A stretch of DNA of 44,238 nucleotides from positions 30,374 through 74,611 of the forward strand of contig MNJR01000139.1 in the NCBI GenBank assembly GCA_001920415.1, written 5' to 3'. Positions 7,472-16,302 of this stretch are shown one piece after another (positions within the stretch are counted from its first letter, which is position 1; each line of letters opens with the position of its first letter). Origin of the DNA: Acidobacteria bacterium 13_1_20CM_3_53_8 (GTDB taxonomy: Bacteria; Acidobacteriota; Blastocatellia; Pyrinomonadales; Pyrinomonadaceae). The notes under the pieces were generated by a model. The model was given only the letters and a program-made list of their open reading frames with translations, had not been told where the DNA came from and did no database searches. The position numbers and the translations under genes were made by a program.

Positions 7472-7924
7472 ATGAGCCAAGAAAATGACAATGATGATCC
7501 TATGGAAGAGAGTTTCGCGCAGGCGATGCAACCTGATGCTCTGATGCTTATGCTCATTGAGAAGTTAGAGCAGCGCGTTAACTCAAACGATGAAGCTACT
7601 CAAAAGAAGATGGAATTTATTATCGAGCAGCAGGCAAAATTCGGCACAGATCTTCAGCAGATGCACGAAACTCATTCTGAAGAGATCAAACAGATACGCG
7701 AAGTAGTCGGACGCTTAGCCACTGCCTCGCTTAACAGATTTACGGAACTGGAAAACAAAACGACAACTTTAGAATCTGATTTCGACGCCAAGATGGCATC
7801 GCTAATTGACGCGCAGATGAAGACCGAGGCCACCGTGAACGAAACAACCGAGCGCTTGAATGCTTTCATCAACACAGTCGAACGCCTTCTCAGCGAAGGG
7901 CGCGGCGGAAATTCTCAAAGCTAG
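7472..7924 (+). CDS. acidic coiled-coil protein of unknown function
   Basis: 150 residues, preceded by an AGG/GGA-containing ribosome binding region (GGCGATAGGA). The N-terminus is acidic (MSQENDNDDPMEESFAQAM). Residues about 20-145 are almost wholly helical with heptad spacing (IEKLEQRV, EFIIEQQAKFGTDLQQM, EEIKQIREVVGRLATASLNRFTELENKTTTLESDF, ERLNAFINTVERLL). This predicts a long cytoplasmic coiled coil without membrane segments. It ends in a short Gly-rich tail. carA follows 9 nt after the stop, so the two are probably cotranscribed. I know no carbamoyl-phosphate role for such a protein. Confidence 0.75.
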   Translation: MSQENDNDDPMEESFAQAMQPDALMLMLIEKLEQRVNSNDEATQKKMEFIIEQQAKFGTDLQQMHETHSEEIKQIREVVGRLATASLNRFTELENKTTTLESDFDAKMASLIDAQMKTEATVNETTERLNAFINTVERLLSEGRGGNSQS

Positions 7925-7933
7925 ATTCTTCAG

Positions 7934-9043
7934 ATGAAAAATTTGAAACCAGCTTTACTTGCTCTCGAAGATGGTCGCGCGTTTCGCGGGCGCTCGTGGG
8001 GCGCGGAGGGCGAAGCCTGCGGCGAGATGGTTTTTAATACTTCCATGTCGGGTTATCAGGAAGTTTTGACAGACCCGTCTTACGCAGGGCAGATTGTGTG
8101 CATGACGTATCCGCTCATCGGAAACTACGGCGTGAACAGGGCTGATGAAGAATCGTCGCACCCCTGGGTTGAGGGTTTCGTTGTGCGCGAGGCTAGCCGT
8201 GTGGCCTCAAGCTGGCGCGCAGAGGAGACGCTGGGCGAATACTTGAAGCGCTGGAACATAGTGGCTATTGAAGGCATAGACACTCGCGCGCTGGTTCGCC
8301 ACATACGCGACAAGGGAGCTATGCGCGCTTGCATCTCTACGATTGATCTGGATGAGAAGAGTCTTGTTGAGAAGGCGCGCAGTTCGCCCGCAATGGAGAA
8401 CAGGGAACTGGCGAGCGTTGTCACTTGCAAGGAGCCTTACGAAGTTCCTGCGGTCGGTGAACAGAAGTTTCATGTTGTCTGTTACGATTTTGGCGTGAAG
8501 ATGAACTCTTTGCGCGAACTGGCTGCTATGGGTTGCCGCACAACGGTTGTGCCTGCTTCAACTCCTGCGAGCGAAGTTCTTGCTATGAACGCGGACGGAC
8601 TCTTTTTATCGAACGGGCCGGGCGATCCTGCTTCTATGAATGAAGTGGTTGAAGAGATCAAGAATTTAACGCAATCGGGCGTGCCGACTTTCGGCATCTG
8701 CTTCGGTCATCAACTGCTGGGTCGCGCGTTCGGCGGCTCGACTTACAAATTAAGGTTCGGACATCGCGGCGGCAATCAGCCCGTTAAAGATTTACACAAA
8801 AATTCTGTCGAGATTACCTCACACAATCACGGCTTTGCTGTGAAGGCCAACAGTCTTCCGCCTGAAATCGAAGTGACGCACATAAACCTCAACGACAACT
8901 GCGTGGAAGGAATGCGCCATCGCACGCTCCCAATCATCTCCGTTCAATATCACCCTGAAGCCGCTCCCGGCCCACACGACGCCGAGCATCACTTTCGCCG
9001 CTTCATAGAATTGATGGAGCAGGCTCGTGTGGCTTCATCGTAA
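7934..9043 (+). CDS. carA: carbamoyl-phosphate synthase small (glutaminase) subunit
   Basis: 369 residues, full length. Residues 1-165 match the CarA-specific N-terminal domain ([50 protein letters not shown]). Residues 178-362 form a class I glutamine amidotransferase with nucleophile C256 in [10 protein letters not shown] and the catalytic pair H340/E342 in [12 protein letters not shown]. It hydrolyses glutamine and passes ammonia to CarB for pyrimidine and arginine synthesis. carB is not next to it; after the stop comes a class A repeat and convergent genes, so the large subunit must be encoded elsewhere. Confidence 0.97.
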   Translation: MKNLKPALLALEDGRAFRGRSWGAEGEACGEMVFNTSMSGYQEVLTDPSYAGQIVCMTYPLIGNYGVNRADEESSHPWVEGFVVREASRVASSWRAEETLGEYLKRWNIVAIEGIDTRALVRHIRDKGAMRACISTIDLDEKSLVEKARSSPAMENRELASVVTCKEPYEVPAVGEQKFHVVCYDFGVKMNSLRELAAMGCRTTVVPASTPASEVLAMNADGLFLSNGPGDPASMNEVVEEIKNLTQSGVPTFGICFGHQLLGRAFGGSTYKLRFGHRGGNQPVKDLHKNSVEITSHNHGFAVKANSLPPEIEVTHINLNDNCVEGMRHRTLPIISVQYHPEAAPGPHDAEHHFRRFIELMEQARVASS

Positions 9044-9071
9044 ATTAAGAGATTATCCATTGCGTGCGGGT

Positions 9072-9184
9072 GAAGAAGGCAAAAGTAAAAAGGTAAAAGG
9101 AAAAAGTTAAGAGACGCCTTGCAGGCGTCAATTATAAATTAAAAATTCTTTCTCCTTCTTTTTCCTTTTGCCTTTTGCCTTTGC
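9072..9184. repeat. inverted repeat, word class A (copy 2), with internal hairpin
   Basis: Arms of GGCAAAAGTAAAAAGGTAAA (9072-9106) and the complement (9151-9182) flank a separate hairpin GACGCCT TGC AGGCGTC (9113-9129). It lies between convergent genes (carA and the membrane protein), where it could end both transcripts. Confidence 0.85.
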
Positions 9185-9208
9185 GAAGCTACCGCAGGCC
9201 GCTACTGA

Positions 9209-10240
9209 CTATTTCGTTTTCTCAGCATTGCTGTCTCTTAAAAACTCTGTCAGTAGCAACGCTGTAGAAAGGGAGAGCAGCGGAGCGGCCACATTGAACA
9301 CGGGTCTTCCGACTGAGCCGTGCATGTTGTTGTAAGCTCCGAAGATTAAGACCAGAGTGGCGGTTGCAATGGTGGCTACGACCCACGGGCGCGGCCACCT
9401 ATTCAGTCGCCAGACTCCGAGCGGCAGCAGCCAGATAAAGACGTACCAGAAACTTTGATCTGATAGACAACTCCACAACCCCGCAAAGAAATTGACGTGC
9501 TCGTTCATCTCCATAGCAATCTGCCAGGGCCAGACCAAGTGACCCAGCACAACGAGCCGCACGATTAAGAGAGAGAGAAAGCTCAAGCAGATTGCAGCGG
9601 CGATCCAGAAAAATCTTTTTACTCGCGCTTCGCTCGTGTGCCGCTCGGCCATCCACCACGCCAGCATGAAGACGGCTGAGAAAGGCAGGAACGTCTCTTT
9701 GGCTAAAGGCCCCAGCAGCCCCACGAGCGGAAGCATGTGCCACCTGTTCGTGAGCAAAGCCCACGCGACCATTAGCATGAAGAAGGATTCGCCCGCGTCC
9801 ACCATGCCCGCGAGTTGCAAATTCGGAAGAGCGAAATTCAGAAGATAAATTGTCGCACCAATCAAACCAATGCTGGCGTCGCCCGTAATCTTTCGACCAA
9901 TGCTGACAATAAGAGAAGCTGTGCTTGCCGAGAAGAGCGAGTTTGCGACGAGCAGGCCGAAGAAGACAGGCTCCCATGTGTTAAGGCGCGAGCGCGCTAT
10001 CAGGTAGAAGGGTCTGGCTATGTAGGGAATGAGTATGCGACAGCTAAAGATGTCTGGCCTGAAATGTGGTACGGGTTGCCCCACAACAATCGCGTAATAG
10101 TTGAGCGAATCGCTCATCCCAGGGGCTATGCGCGGGTCGTAGCGACGGAGCGTAGGATAACCAAGGCCGAAGCTTATGAGAAAGAAGAGAGACCACAGAA
10201 GCAGTATGCGTGCGATGCTCTTTCTCATTAGCTTTCGCAA
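9209..10240 (-). CDS. polytopic membrane protein, possibly GT-C-type glycosyltransferase
   Basis: 343 residues with about eight to nine hydrophobic segments (12-28, 95-115, 125-150, 165-180, 185-200, 215-238, 265-282, 290-305, 312-332). The first extracytoplasmic loop has YDPRIAPGMSDSLNYYAIVVG and the motif SCRILIPYIARPFY. It resembles the arginine-rich loop of uncharacterised GT-C-like membrane proteins, which transfer sugars from lipid-linked donors. PLAKETFLPF is another motif seen in that group. I cannot confirm catalytic residues, so it stays a membrane protein of unknown function. It follows the AI-2E gene by 27 nt on the same strand, suggesting cotranscription. Confidence 0.75.
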   Translation of the reverse strand: MRKLMRKSIARILLLWSLFFLISFGLGYPTLRRYDPRIAPGMSDSLNYYAIVVGQPVPHFRPDIFSCRILIPYIARPFYLIARSRLNTWEPVFFGLLVANSLFSASTASLIVSIGRKITGDASIGLIGATIYLLNFALPNLQLAGMVDAGESFFMLMVAWALLTNRWHMLPLVGLLGPLAKETFLPFSAVFMLAWWMAERHTSEARVKRFFWIAAAICLSFLSLLIVRLVVLGHLVWPWQIAMEMNEHVNFFAGLWSCLSDQSFWYVFIWLLPLGVWRLNRWPRPWVVATIATATLVLIFGAYNNMHGSVGRPVFNVAAPLLSLSTALLLTEFLRDSNAEKTK

Positions 10241-10267
10241 AGTTCTTGAAAACTTTCAGCCTCGCTA

Positions 10268-11581
10268 TCAACTCGTGCCGGGATGTTTAAGCTCGCCTGT
10301 AACAAGGTCTGGGCGCGCGCGAGCCATGTCTTCGGGCGTAGTTTTTTTTGTGGGATGCTCTTCATGCTCCTCGATTGCTTCGACGACCTGCGCTACAGCG
10401 TCTTCGGCATCTTCGACCTTCTCCTCAGTCTCCTCGAAAAGCTCGCCCAAATCTTCTATCCCTCTATGCTCAAGCCAGTGGCGATAGCTCACGGAGAGAA
10501 TTGCTACCACAGGAATCGCCAGAAAAATTCCCGCCACACCGGCCAATTCCGCGCCGCACAATATAGCAAGTATCACTGCGAGCGGGTGCAGGTGTATGCC
10601 CTGGCCTATGATGCGCGGGTAAACTGTGTAGTCTTCGACGACGCGCAGCACGCCCAAAAATACAGTGACCGCGATTGCTTGGCCGACAGAGTGAAAGCCA
10701 GCGATGAATATGACTATGACTGCGAGCGTGAGCGGGCCTACGAGCGGAATGAATTCGAGCATCCCTGCGAGTATGCCGAGCACCAGCGAGTAAGGCACGC
10801 CTATTATGGAGAAGCCAAGCGTGCAGATTCCGCCTACGATGACGCACGCTGTGAGCTGCGCGCGTATGTAAGCGGCTAGTGTGGAATTCACGTCCTGAAA
10901 AAATTCATCACCGCGCCATCGCCATCGCCCGCGCGGAAGCATCTGCAATGCGGAGCGGCGAAAACTGTCTGCGTCTTTCAGAAGAAAGAACGCAAGGATG
11001 GGAATCAAAATAAGCCAGGGAATCTTGCCTAACCATTGCACCATGCTGGAGAGCGCAATCCCTGCATACTCCTCCGCATTCTCGCGGATTTTCGGGACGA
11101 TATCATTATTGATCTCTTTAGCAATGTTGTCGGGAATCCCATGCTTTTTGAAGAACTCGCCTAGATTGCTCGAATTGCTGCTTATAGTCTTCCAGTAATC
11201 CTTCGCCTGCTGTACGAAGGCCGGAAACTGCGCGCCCAAATACGGCAGCAGCAAGTAGATTATGAGTCCGAGCACTCCGAAGACGATGAGATAAACAACC
11301 CCGATTGCAATCCCTCGCGGCATCACGCGCTCGCGCCCGCGTATAACGACAGGGCGGCGCGCAAACTCCACGAGCGGCGCTATCAGGTATGCGAAGAAGA
11401 TTGCTAGGACTACGAGCAGGATGACAGATTGTAGAGCGTAAACAAGCCAGAGGACGCCAGCGACCAGAAGTATTATGAAGATGACGCGCAGGACTGTGCG
11501 CGTATGCGCCCACGCCGCCCCCGCCACGGTCACAGCCGCAGTCTCAGCCACGCGCTCGACTCTCTTCTCTTCGCCCGACAT
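10268..11581 (-). CDS. AI-2E family transporter (PerM/UPF0118)
   Basis: 437 residues. Hydrophobic segments are visible at about 28-50, 52-72, 95-125, 190-205, and a cluster at 250-400. The central soluble region (about 130-190) and the late conserved block GICTLGFSIIGVPYSLVLGILAGMLEFIPLVGP, then DYTVYPRIIGQGIHLHPLAV, are diagnostic of the AI-2E/PerM family. Members export small molecules or act as sodium/proton antiporters; the substrate here is unknown. The C-terminal 50 residues are acidic (EDLGELFEETEEKVEDAEDAV). The start at 11581 lies 7 nt from a TATAAT on the minus strand, so the mRNA may be leaderless. The GT-C-like gene follows downstream. Confidence 0.9.
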   Translation of the reverse strand: MSGEEKRVERVAETAAVTVAGAAWAHTRTVLRVIFIILLVAGVLWLVYALQSVILLVVLAIFFAYLIAPLVEFARRPVVIRGRERVMPRGIAIGVVYLIVFGVLGLIIYLLLPYLGAQFPAFVQQAKDYWKTISSNSSNLGEFFKKHGIPDNIAKEINNDIVPKIRENAEEYAGIALSSMVQWLGKIPWLILIPILAFFLLKDADSFRRSALQMLPRGRWRWRGDEFFQDVNSTLAAYIRAQLTACVIVGGICTLGFSIIGVPYSLVLGILAGMLEFIPLVGPLTLAVIVIFIAGFHSVGQAIAVTVFLGVLRVVEDYTVYPRIIGQGIHLHPLAVILAILCGAELAGVAGIFLAIPVVAILSVSYRHWLEHRGIEDLGELFEETEEKVEDAEDAVAQVVEAIEEHEEHPTKKTTPEDMARARPDLVTGELKHPGTS

Positions 11582-11588
11582 AGCTATG

Positions 11589-11594
11589 ATTATA
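11589..11594 (-). promoter_or_regulatory. candidate -10 box for a leaderless AI-2E transcript
   Basis: TATAAT on the minus strand ends 7 nt before the ATG at 11581, placing the expected transcription start at the start codon. No Shine-Dalgarno sequence fits in the gap. The -35 region would fall inside the adjoining class A repeat, and no match is obvious. Confidence 0.45.
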
Positions 11595-11733
11595 AGGCAA
11601 AAGTAAAAAGGTAAAAGGCAAAAGGAAGGCTGAAACCATTTTTAAACTTTTAATTAAATGCTTTTCGCCTTATCCCTTTTGCCTTTTTACTTTTGCCTTT
11701 TGACTTCTTCAGTTTGCCTTTTTACTTTTGGCT
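11594..11733. repeat. inverted repeat, word class A (copy 3)
   Basis: The left arm 11594-11630 and right arm 11675-11702 are built from GGCAAAAGTAAAAAGG and its complement; an extra right-arm unit follows at 11716-11732. The loop has GGCTGAAACCAT. This is the reverse complement of ATGGTTTCAGCC, so relative to copies 1, 4 and 5 the loop sits in the opposite orientation. Confidence 0.88.
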
Positions 11734-12138
11734 TCAGTTCGTCAATCCGTCGTCTTCATCTTCATCGTCTTCACCGTCTGCGGGACGGCTCACCTGCGGA
11801 GCGGCTGGCTCCCAGACCAGCCCGCGCCATTCGTCTACGGCGTCCAGCAATTGCAGCGCAGCGAGCGGGTGACCGGCATTGCGCTCAAGGCGCAGCACTT
11901 CCATTATGACCTTCAGTTGCGTCCCCTCTTCGCCTATGACTTCCAGATTCACGCGGCTGCCAACGTCCGGCAACTCGCGCGGAAGGTGAACGAGCGCGCC
12001 CTCCGGCCCTACGTTCTCCGTCTCGCCTTCGGCAACGAAATGCCTGCCTTCTTCGTCATCCCACTCGGCGCGCACGGGCACGGCTGCAAGGTAGCGCGGC
12101 CCTGCCGAGCGGTTCTCTATCACAAGATTGCGGGGCAT
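11734..12138 (-). CDS. degenerate PilZ-like protein
   Basis: 134 residues. The pattern of beta strands and the segment GRHFVAEGETENVGPEGALVHLPRELPDVGSRVNLEVIG (31-69) matches a PilZ barrel. The second c-di-GMP motif (D/N-x-S-x-x-G) is degenerate: N42-V-G44-P-E-G47. The RxxxR motif is not clean (R10, R15). Binding of c-di-GMP is therefore doubtful. The C-terminal 20 residues are highly acidic (DGEDDEDEDD). Upstream GGAGAAAGACT before ATG gives a plausible ribosome binding site. The alternative is a PilZ-fold protein with a structural role only. Confidence 0.65.
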   Translation of the reverse strand: MPRNLVIENRSAGPRYLAAVPVRAEWDDEEGRHFVAEGETENVGPEGALVHLPRELPDVGSRVNLEVIGEEGTQLKVIMEVLRLERNAGHPLAALQLLDAVDEWRGLVWEPAAPQVSRPADGEDDEDEDDGLTN

Positions 12139-12161
12139 AGTCTTTCTCCTCCGTCGAAAGA

Positions 12162-12243
12162 GTTTTCAGTTTTTAGTTTTCAGTTTTCAGTTAAAAGCAG
12201 TTCGCTCTTCTTTCTGAAAACTGAAAACTAAAAACTGAAAACT
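12162..12243. repeat. inverted repeat, class C (copy 2)
   Basis: TTTTCAGTTTTTAGTTTTCA arms are followed by CTGAAAACTAAAAACTG units. The loop TTAAAAGCAGTTCGCTCTTC resembles the class A and D loop cores and matches the loop of copy 1 in the opposite orientation, apart from an internal length difference. Confidence 0.88.
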
Positions 12244-12248
12244 GTTCT

Positions 12249-14210
12249 TCACTCTTCATCCTCGCGCAATTTCTCAAGCACAGAAAGATCTTCGAGTGTG
12301 GTTACGTCGCCAGCGATTGCGCTGCCCGCTGCAATCTCGCGCAAAAGGCGGCGCATTATCTTGCCCGATCTTGTTTTGGGAAGCACGTCTGTGAATCGTA
12401 TATCGTCCGGGCGAGCAAGCGCGCCTATCTCTCTGGAAACGTGGCGGCGTAAAGTTTCTTTTAAATCGTCCGAAGGCTTATGCGAGCCTTCTAAGGTTAC
12501 GAAGGCCACGATTGCAGAGCCTTTGAGTTCATCTGGACGACCAACAACGGCAGCTTCAGCCACAGCCTCGTGTGACACAAGCGCGCTCTCGACTTCGGCT
12601 GTCCCTAAACGATGACCGCTCACGTTGAGTACATCGTCAACGCGACCCATTATCCAAAAAAATCCGTCCTCGTCTCGGCGCGCGCCGTCGCCAGCGAAAT
12701 AGACGCCATCTATCTCAGACCAGTATTGCTCTCTATAGCGCTCGTCGTCGCCCCATATGGTTCTGAGCATAGAAGGCCATGGGCGCTTGATGACAAGATA
12801 GCCGCCTTCATGCGCGCCTACGGATTGCCCTGCGCGCGTCATCACGTCCACCTCGATTCCGGGCAACGGCTTCGTGGCCGAGCCGGGCTTAGTAGGCGTC
12901 GCACCCGGTAGTGGGCTGATCATTATCGCGCCCGTTTCCGTCTGCCACCATGTATCAACAATCGGGCAGCGACCTTTCCCGATTATCTCCCTATACCACA
13001 TCCACGCTTCGGGGTTGATGGGTTCACCTACAGAGCCTAGCAAGCGCAAGCTTGATAAATCATGACGTAGCGGCCAGTGCTCGCCCCATTTTATAAAAGC
13101 GCGAATAGCGGTCGGCGCTGTGTAGAGAATGTTGACGCGGTGGTCTTCTATTATCTGCCAGAAGCGATCAGGCTCAGGATGATTCGGCGCGCCTTCGTAC
13201 ATGAGCGAGGTCGCGCCGTTCGACAGCGGCCCGTACACTACATAACTGTGACCCGTAACCCATCCAATATCAGCCGTGCACCAGTAGATGTCTTCGTCTT
13301 TCAGATCAAAGACCCACTTCGTCGTTATATGAGATTGCAGCAGATAGCCAGCAGTTGTGTGCAAGATGCCTTTAGGCTTTCCCGTCGTGCCCGAAGTGTA
13401 GAGGATGAATAGCGGGTGCTCGCTGTCCAACTCTACAGCAGGGCAGTCGGCGCGAACGGCTTGCATCACCTCATGCCACCAATAATCGCGCCCCATCTCC
13501 ATGTGAATGCGCGAACCCGTGCGACGTACAACGATGCAGCCTTTCACAGAAGGCGTCTCACGCAATGCCTCGTCAACCATCTCCTTCAACTTTATCTCGT
13601 TGCCACGACGGTATCCGCCGTCAGCCGTCACAACCATCACACATCCGGCATCGTTGATGCGGTCGCGTAAGGCGTCAGCCGAAAATCCGCCGAAGACAAC
13701 AGAGTGCGTCGCGCCTATTCGAGCACAGGCGAGCATGGCAATCGCAAGCTCAGGGATGAGCGGCATGTATAGCGCCACGCGGTCGCCAGTCTTCACGCCT
13801 GAGCGCTTTAACACATTCGCAAACTTGCAAACTTCTCTATAAAGCTGTTGATAGGTGAGCGTGCGCTGCTCGCCCGGCTCGCCCTCCCAGATAATCGCGG
13901 CCTTGTTCTTTCGCCACGTAGTCAGATGTCGGTCAAGACAGTTATACGAAATATTTATCTTGCCGCCTGTGAACCACTCGGCGTGCGGCGGCTCCCATTT
14001 AAGAACAGCATCCCACTTCTTGAACCAGTGCAACTCCGTTTCGGCCAAGCTTGCCCAGAACTCTTCCGGCGCATCATGCGCTTCCATGCGCAGTCGCTCC
14101 AACTCCTCCATAGAGGAGATGTGCGCGTTTTGTGAAAACGTTGGCGGCGGCGGAAAGACGCGCCTTTCGTGTAGCACCGATTCAATGTTAGGAACTTTCG
14201 GGGAAGACAT
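12249..14210 (-). CDS. acs: acetyl-CoA synthetase (AMP-forming)
   Basis: I start at ATG 14210, giving 653 residues, the usual Acs length. The frame is open 44 codons further upstream, but those residues are Arg-rich and unlike Acs, and AAGAGGAG lies about 10 nt before 14210. Motifs: the P-loop-like [19 protein letters not shown], the hinge region [22 protein letters not shown], and [14 protein letters not shown] with K617, the lysine acetylated in the family. The enzyme converts acetate, ATP and CoA to acetyl-CoA in the cytoplasm. No partner genes (actP or an acetyltransferase) are adjacent; the following PilZ-like gene is separated by a class C repeat. Confidence 0.96.
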   Translation of the reverse strand: MSSPKVPNIESVLHERRVFPPPPTFSQNAHISSMEELERLRMEAHDAPEEFWASLAETELHWFKKWDAVLKWEPPHAEWFTGGKINISYNCLDRHLTTWRKNKAAIIWEGEPGEQRTLTYQQLYREVCKFANVLKRSGVKTGDRVALYMPLIPELAIAMLACARIGATHSVVFGGFSADALRDRINDAGCVMVVTADGGYRRGNEIKLKEMVDEALRETPSVKGCIVVRRTGSRIHMEMGRDYWWHEVMQAVRADCPAVELDSEHPLFILYTSGTTGKPKGILHTTAGYLLQSHITTKWVFDLKDEDIYWCTADIGWVTGHSYVVYGPLSNGATSLMYEGAPNHPEPDRFWQIIEDHRVNILYTAPTAIRAFIKWGEHWPLRHDLSSLRLLGSVGEPINPEAWMWYREIIGKGRCPIVDTWWQTETGAIMISPLPGATPTKPGSATKPLPGIEVDVMTRAGQSVGAHEGGYLVIKRPWPSMLRTIWGDDERYREQYWSEIDGVYFAGDGARRDEDGFFWIMGRVDDVLNVSGHRLGTAEVESALVSHEAVAEAAVVGRPDELKGSAIVAFVTLEGSHKPSDDLKETLRRHVSREIGALARPDDIRFTDVLPKTRSGKIMRRLLREIAAGSAIAGDVTTLEDLSVLEKLREDEE

Positions 14211-14307
14211 TACCCTTGATCTCCTCTTAAAACGTAAAAGAAGCCGCGAAAATCCGGTTCTGGGAAGCCTTGAAGGGAAACGCTTGAATTGTGTATCACA
14301 GAATGGC

Positions 14308-14339
14308 TTGACGCGACAACGACCTACTTGCGGTATAAT
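14308..14339 (+). promoter_or_regulatory. candidate promoter for the AT-richer cassette
   Basis: TTGACG (14308-14313) and a perfect TATAAT (14334-14339) precede the ATG at 14370. The 20-nt spacer is longer than the usual 17, so strength is uncertain. The -10 is the clearest in this part of the window. No Shine-Dalgarno sequence is evident before the ATG. Confidence 0.5.
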
Positions 14340-14369
14340 CATACTGAGCCGACATAGCTTAACTGTCTA

Positions 14370-14813
14370 ATGACGAAAGAAAGTCTAGATTATTGGAAAA
14401 ACGCTATAGAGATAGCGTATTACATAGTCGCCATCTTCGCGGCGCTCCTCGCTCTCTGGATTTATCGCCGCAATTCTCGTCTTGAACGTTCTCAGTGGGC
14501 GTCATCTCTATATGAAAAGTTTTATGAAAGAGAAAATCTCAAGGACATGCGTAATATGCTGGATTGTCCTGCTGATTCCGAGCAGATAAATGAGATTGTT
14601 ATAAGAGAAGATGCGAAGTTCACCGATTATCTTAACTTCTTCGAGTATGTTGCTTTCCTGAAAGATTCAAGACAGTTGCGGGACTCGGAAGTTGAAGCTT
14701 TATTCGGTTATTATTTAGATTGCCTTAATCGTCACGAGCGGATACGTAAATACATCAATGATACAGCTAATGGATATGAAAAACTGCGTGCGCTTTTGAA
14801 GAAAAGAAAATGA
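14370..14813 (+). CDS. membrane-anchored helical protein (DUF4760-like?)
   Basis: 147 residues. One transmembrane helix at about 11-32 (AIEIAYYIVAIFAALLALWIY) is followed by a basic stop-transfer (RRNSR) and a helical cytoplasmic domain (QWASSLYEKFYERENLKDMRNML, TDYLNFFEYVAFLKDSRQL). This layout recalls the DUF4760 family, a memory-based call I cannot check. The gene is visibly AT-richer than its neighbours, uses codons such as ATA and AGA, and overlaps the next gene by ATGA, so translation is probably coupled. This suggests an acquired two-gene cassette. Confidence 0.7.
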   Translation: MTKESLDYWKNAIEIAYYIVAIFAALLALWIYRRNSRLERSQWASSLYEKFYERENLKDMRNMLDCPADSEQINEIVIREDAKFTDYLNFFEYVAFLKDSRQLRDSEVEALFGYYLDCLNRHERIRKYINDTANGYEKLRALLKKRK

Positions 14814-15214
14814 AAAATTATATATTCATCTATGGAACTCTGTCGCCGGACAAAGCTCCATCAGAAGTTGCGAGTGCCGTCAAACGGTTGCGCCGCGTTG
14901 GATCAGCTTATGTTCGAGGCAATCTCTATAATTTAGGTGAATATCCGGGCGCGATTCTAAAAAACTCGTCGAGCAATAAGATCAAAGGCGAAGTATATGA
15001 ACTTCCGAACGATAATGAGACCTTAGCTATTCTCGATAGCTACGAAGAATTCAACGCAGACAATCTTGCAAGCAGTCTTTTTGTGCGCTCAAAAACGGTG
15101 GCTACGCTTTCTAACGGTCGCCAGCTTGAGTGTTGGATTTACGTCTATAACCGCGACCCTGGAAGAGCGCCTCTCATCACAAGCGGCTATTACAAAAAAT
15201 CTAAAGCTGCTTAA
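14810..15214 (+). CDS. gamma-glutamylcyclotransferase-fold protein (GGCT/AIG2-like)
   Basis: 134 residues. The N-terminal FIYGTLSP (6-13) is the substrate-loop motif of the GGCT/AIG2 fold, followed by AYVRGNLYNLGEYPGAI. The likely catalytic acid is E79 in ILDSYEEF. The family releases 5-oxoproline from gamma-glutamyl compounds, but many bacterial members are untested. It overlaps the upstream membrane protein gene by four bases. It ends about 20 nt before the stop of the convergent PilZ gene. Base composition is AT-richer than in the surroundings. Confidence 0.82.
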   Translation: MKNYIFIYGTLSPDKAPSEVASAVKRLRRVGSAYVRGNLYNLGEYPGAILKNSSSNKIKGEVYELPNDNETLAILDSYEEFNADNLASSLFVRSKTVATLSNGRQLECWIYVYNRDPGRAPLITSGYYKKSKAA

Positions 15215-15235
15215 CTCTCACTTCTTTCACATAAA

Positions 15236-15538
15236 TCACACCATTATCAACTTAGTTATCTGTCGAACTTCCTCGTCGGTCAGGAATGGGAAGCGTACGC
15301 TGAAGCCTATATTGGGATAGTAGGATACGATCTCGCCGCCCAAGGTGAGCCAGTCGCCATCGGGCGTCTTAATAGAGAGCGAAATGACGTCGCCGACCTC
15401 AACGGTAGCGAACGTGTCTATGAAGCAGCCGCCCGTAGAGATGTCGCCAATGCGCGAAGTGTAGCCGCCCGATTGCCCCTCCCACTTCACTTCCAGCGAC
15501 TTAATAACGCGCTCTTCTTCCCTGCGCTCTTCATCCAT
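15236..15538 (-). CDS. PilZ domain protein (c-di-GMP receptor)
   Basis: A single PilZ domain of 100 residues. Both ligand motifs are present: RxxxR as R6-EEE-R10, and D-x-S-x-x-G as D32-I-S34-T-G-G37, followed by the barrel (SLEVKWEGQSGGYTSRI..CFIDT..VGDVISLSIKTPDG..GEIVSYYPNIGFSVRF). It is expected to bind cyclic di-GMP in the cytoplasm and act by protein interaction. The GGDEF protein at 0.4-1.3 kb could supply the ligand, though many others may exist in the genome. Confidence 0.88.
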   Translation of the reverse strand: MDEERREEERVIKSLEVKWEGQSGGYTSRIGDISTGGCFIDTFATVEVGDVISLSIKTPDGDWLTLGGEIVSYYPNIGFSVRFPFLTDEEVRQITKLIMV

Positions 15539-15560
15539 AGCACAACCACTTTAATAAAAA

Positions 15561-15708
15561 TAAGGCAAAAGAGAAAGGCAAAAGTAAAAAGGCAAAGAGG
15601 AAGGCAAAAGGTAGAAGTAAAAAGGCAAAAGTGAGGGGAAGCCAATCTTTTTATTAAAAGTGGTTTCCGCCTTCCTTTTGCCTTTTACCTTTTTACTTTT
15701 GACTTTCT
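15561..15708. repeat. inverted repeat, word class A (copy 4)
   Basis: The left arm (15561-15630) has four GGCAAAAG-type units and the right arm (15671-15705) the complement. The loop GGGGAAGCCAATCTTTTTAT continues as AAAAGTGGTTTCCGCC, nearly the same loop as copy 5 at 28.4 kb. Confidence 0.9.
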
Positions 15709-15710
15709 TT

Positions 15711-16229
15711 TCAGCTTTGCATAGGGACGGAGACGTGCTCGTGCACTATGAGCCAACGCCGCCCGCGTCTCTCCCATATGAGCGTGTGTCGGCAGTTGAG
15801 GTCAATCGCCTGTCCGTTCTTCTGCGTTCCCGTCGCATGAAAAGTTTCCGTAGTCCATGCGATATTTCCACGACGCGTCACTTTAAGATCGCCGTTGCCT
15901 GTAAGCTTTATAGACGAGAACTGCTCTGCGACCTGTTTGAAGCCGTTGCGATATTCTTCCCAACCGTGATATTCGAGCGGGGCTATGTCGAAAAATATAA
16001 GATCAGCGTCTCTGGCGTAGAAGCGCGCGGCGTTGTCCGCGTTCAGTGTGCTCCACGCCGCCAAGAATTGCTCCAACAATTGCTTGAACTCCGCGTCTCC
16101 TGCGGGTGATTTCACTTTTCTGCTTGAGCTACGAGCCGCACCGTTCGGGTTGGCTCTAAACGATGTGCGTCCCTGCGCGGGCAGATAAAATGCTAGCACT
16201 ACGAGAGCGACGACGAGAAATCTTTTCAT
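15711..16229 (-). CDS. exported NTF2/SnoaL-like protein
   Basis: 172 residues with a clear signal peptide (MKRFLVVALVVLAFYLPAQG). The mature part after a basic linker is a single NTF2-like cone domain: EFKQLLEQFLAAWSTLNADNAARFYARDADLIFFD, EYRNGFKQVAEQFSSIKL, then WTTETFHATGTQKNGQAIDLNCRHTLIWERRGRRWLIVHEHVSVP. The pattern is that of the DUF4440/SnoaL-like group. The fold gives no reliable reaction; members include small hydrolases and non-enzymatic ligand binders. It is probably periplasmic. It lies just downstream of the ABC permease and may be the last gene of that minus-strand block. Confidence 0.8.
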   Translation of the reverse strand: MKRFLVVALVVLAFYLPAQGRTSFRANPNGAARSSSRKVKSPAGDAEFKQLLEQFLAAWSTLNADNAARFYARDADLIFFDIAPLEYHGWEEYRNGFKQVAEQFSSIKLTGNGDLKVTRRGNIAWTTETFHATGTQKNGQAIDLNCRHTLIWERRGRRWLIVHEHVSVPMQS

Positions 16230-16302
16230 GTCTTATGACTCCTCTGGGGAAATAGAAACAGCGTGTGAGACTTTCTATTCCGAGCGAGCGAGAAAGTCAA
16301 TA

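Noticed and set aside
14211-14342. 44-codon extension of acetyl-CoA synthetase
   Set aside because: Arg-rich, unlike the family, and a good ribosome binding site precedes the internal ATG at 14210.
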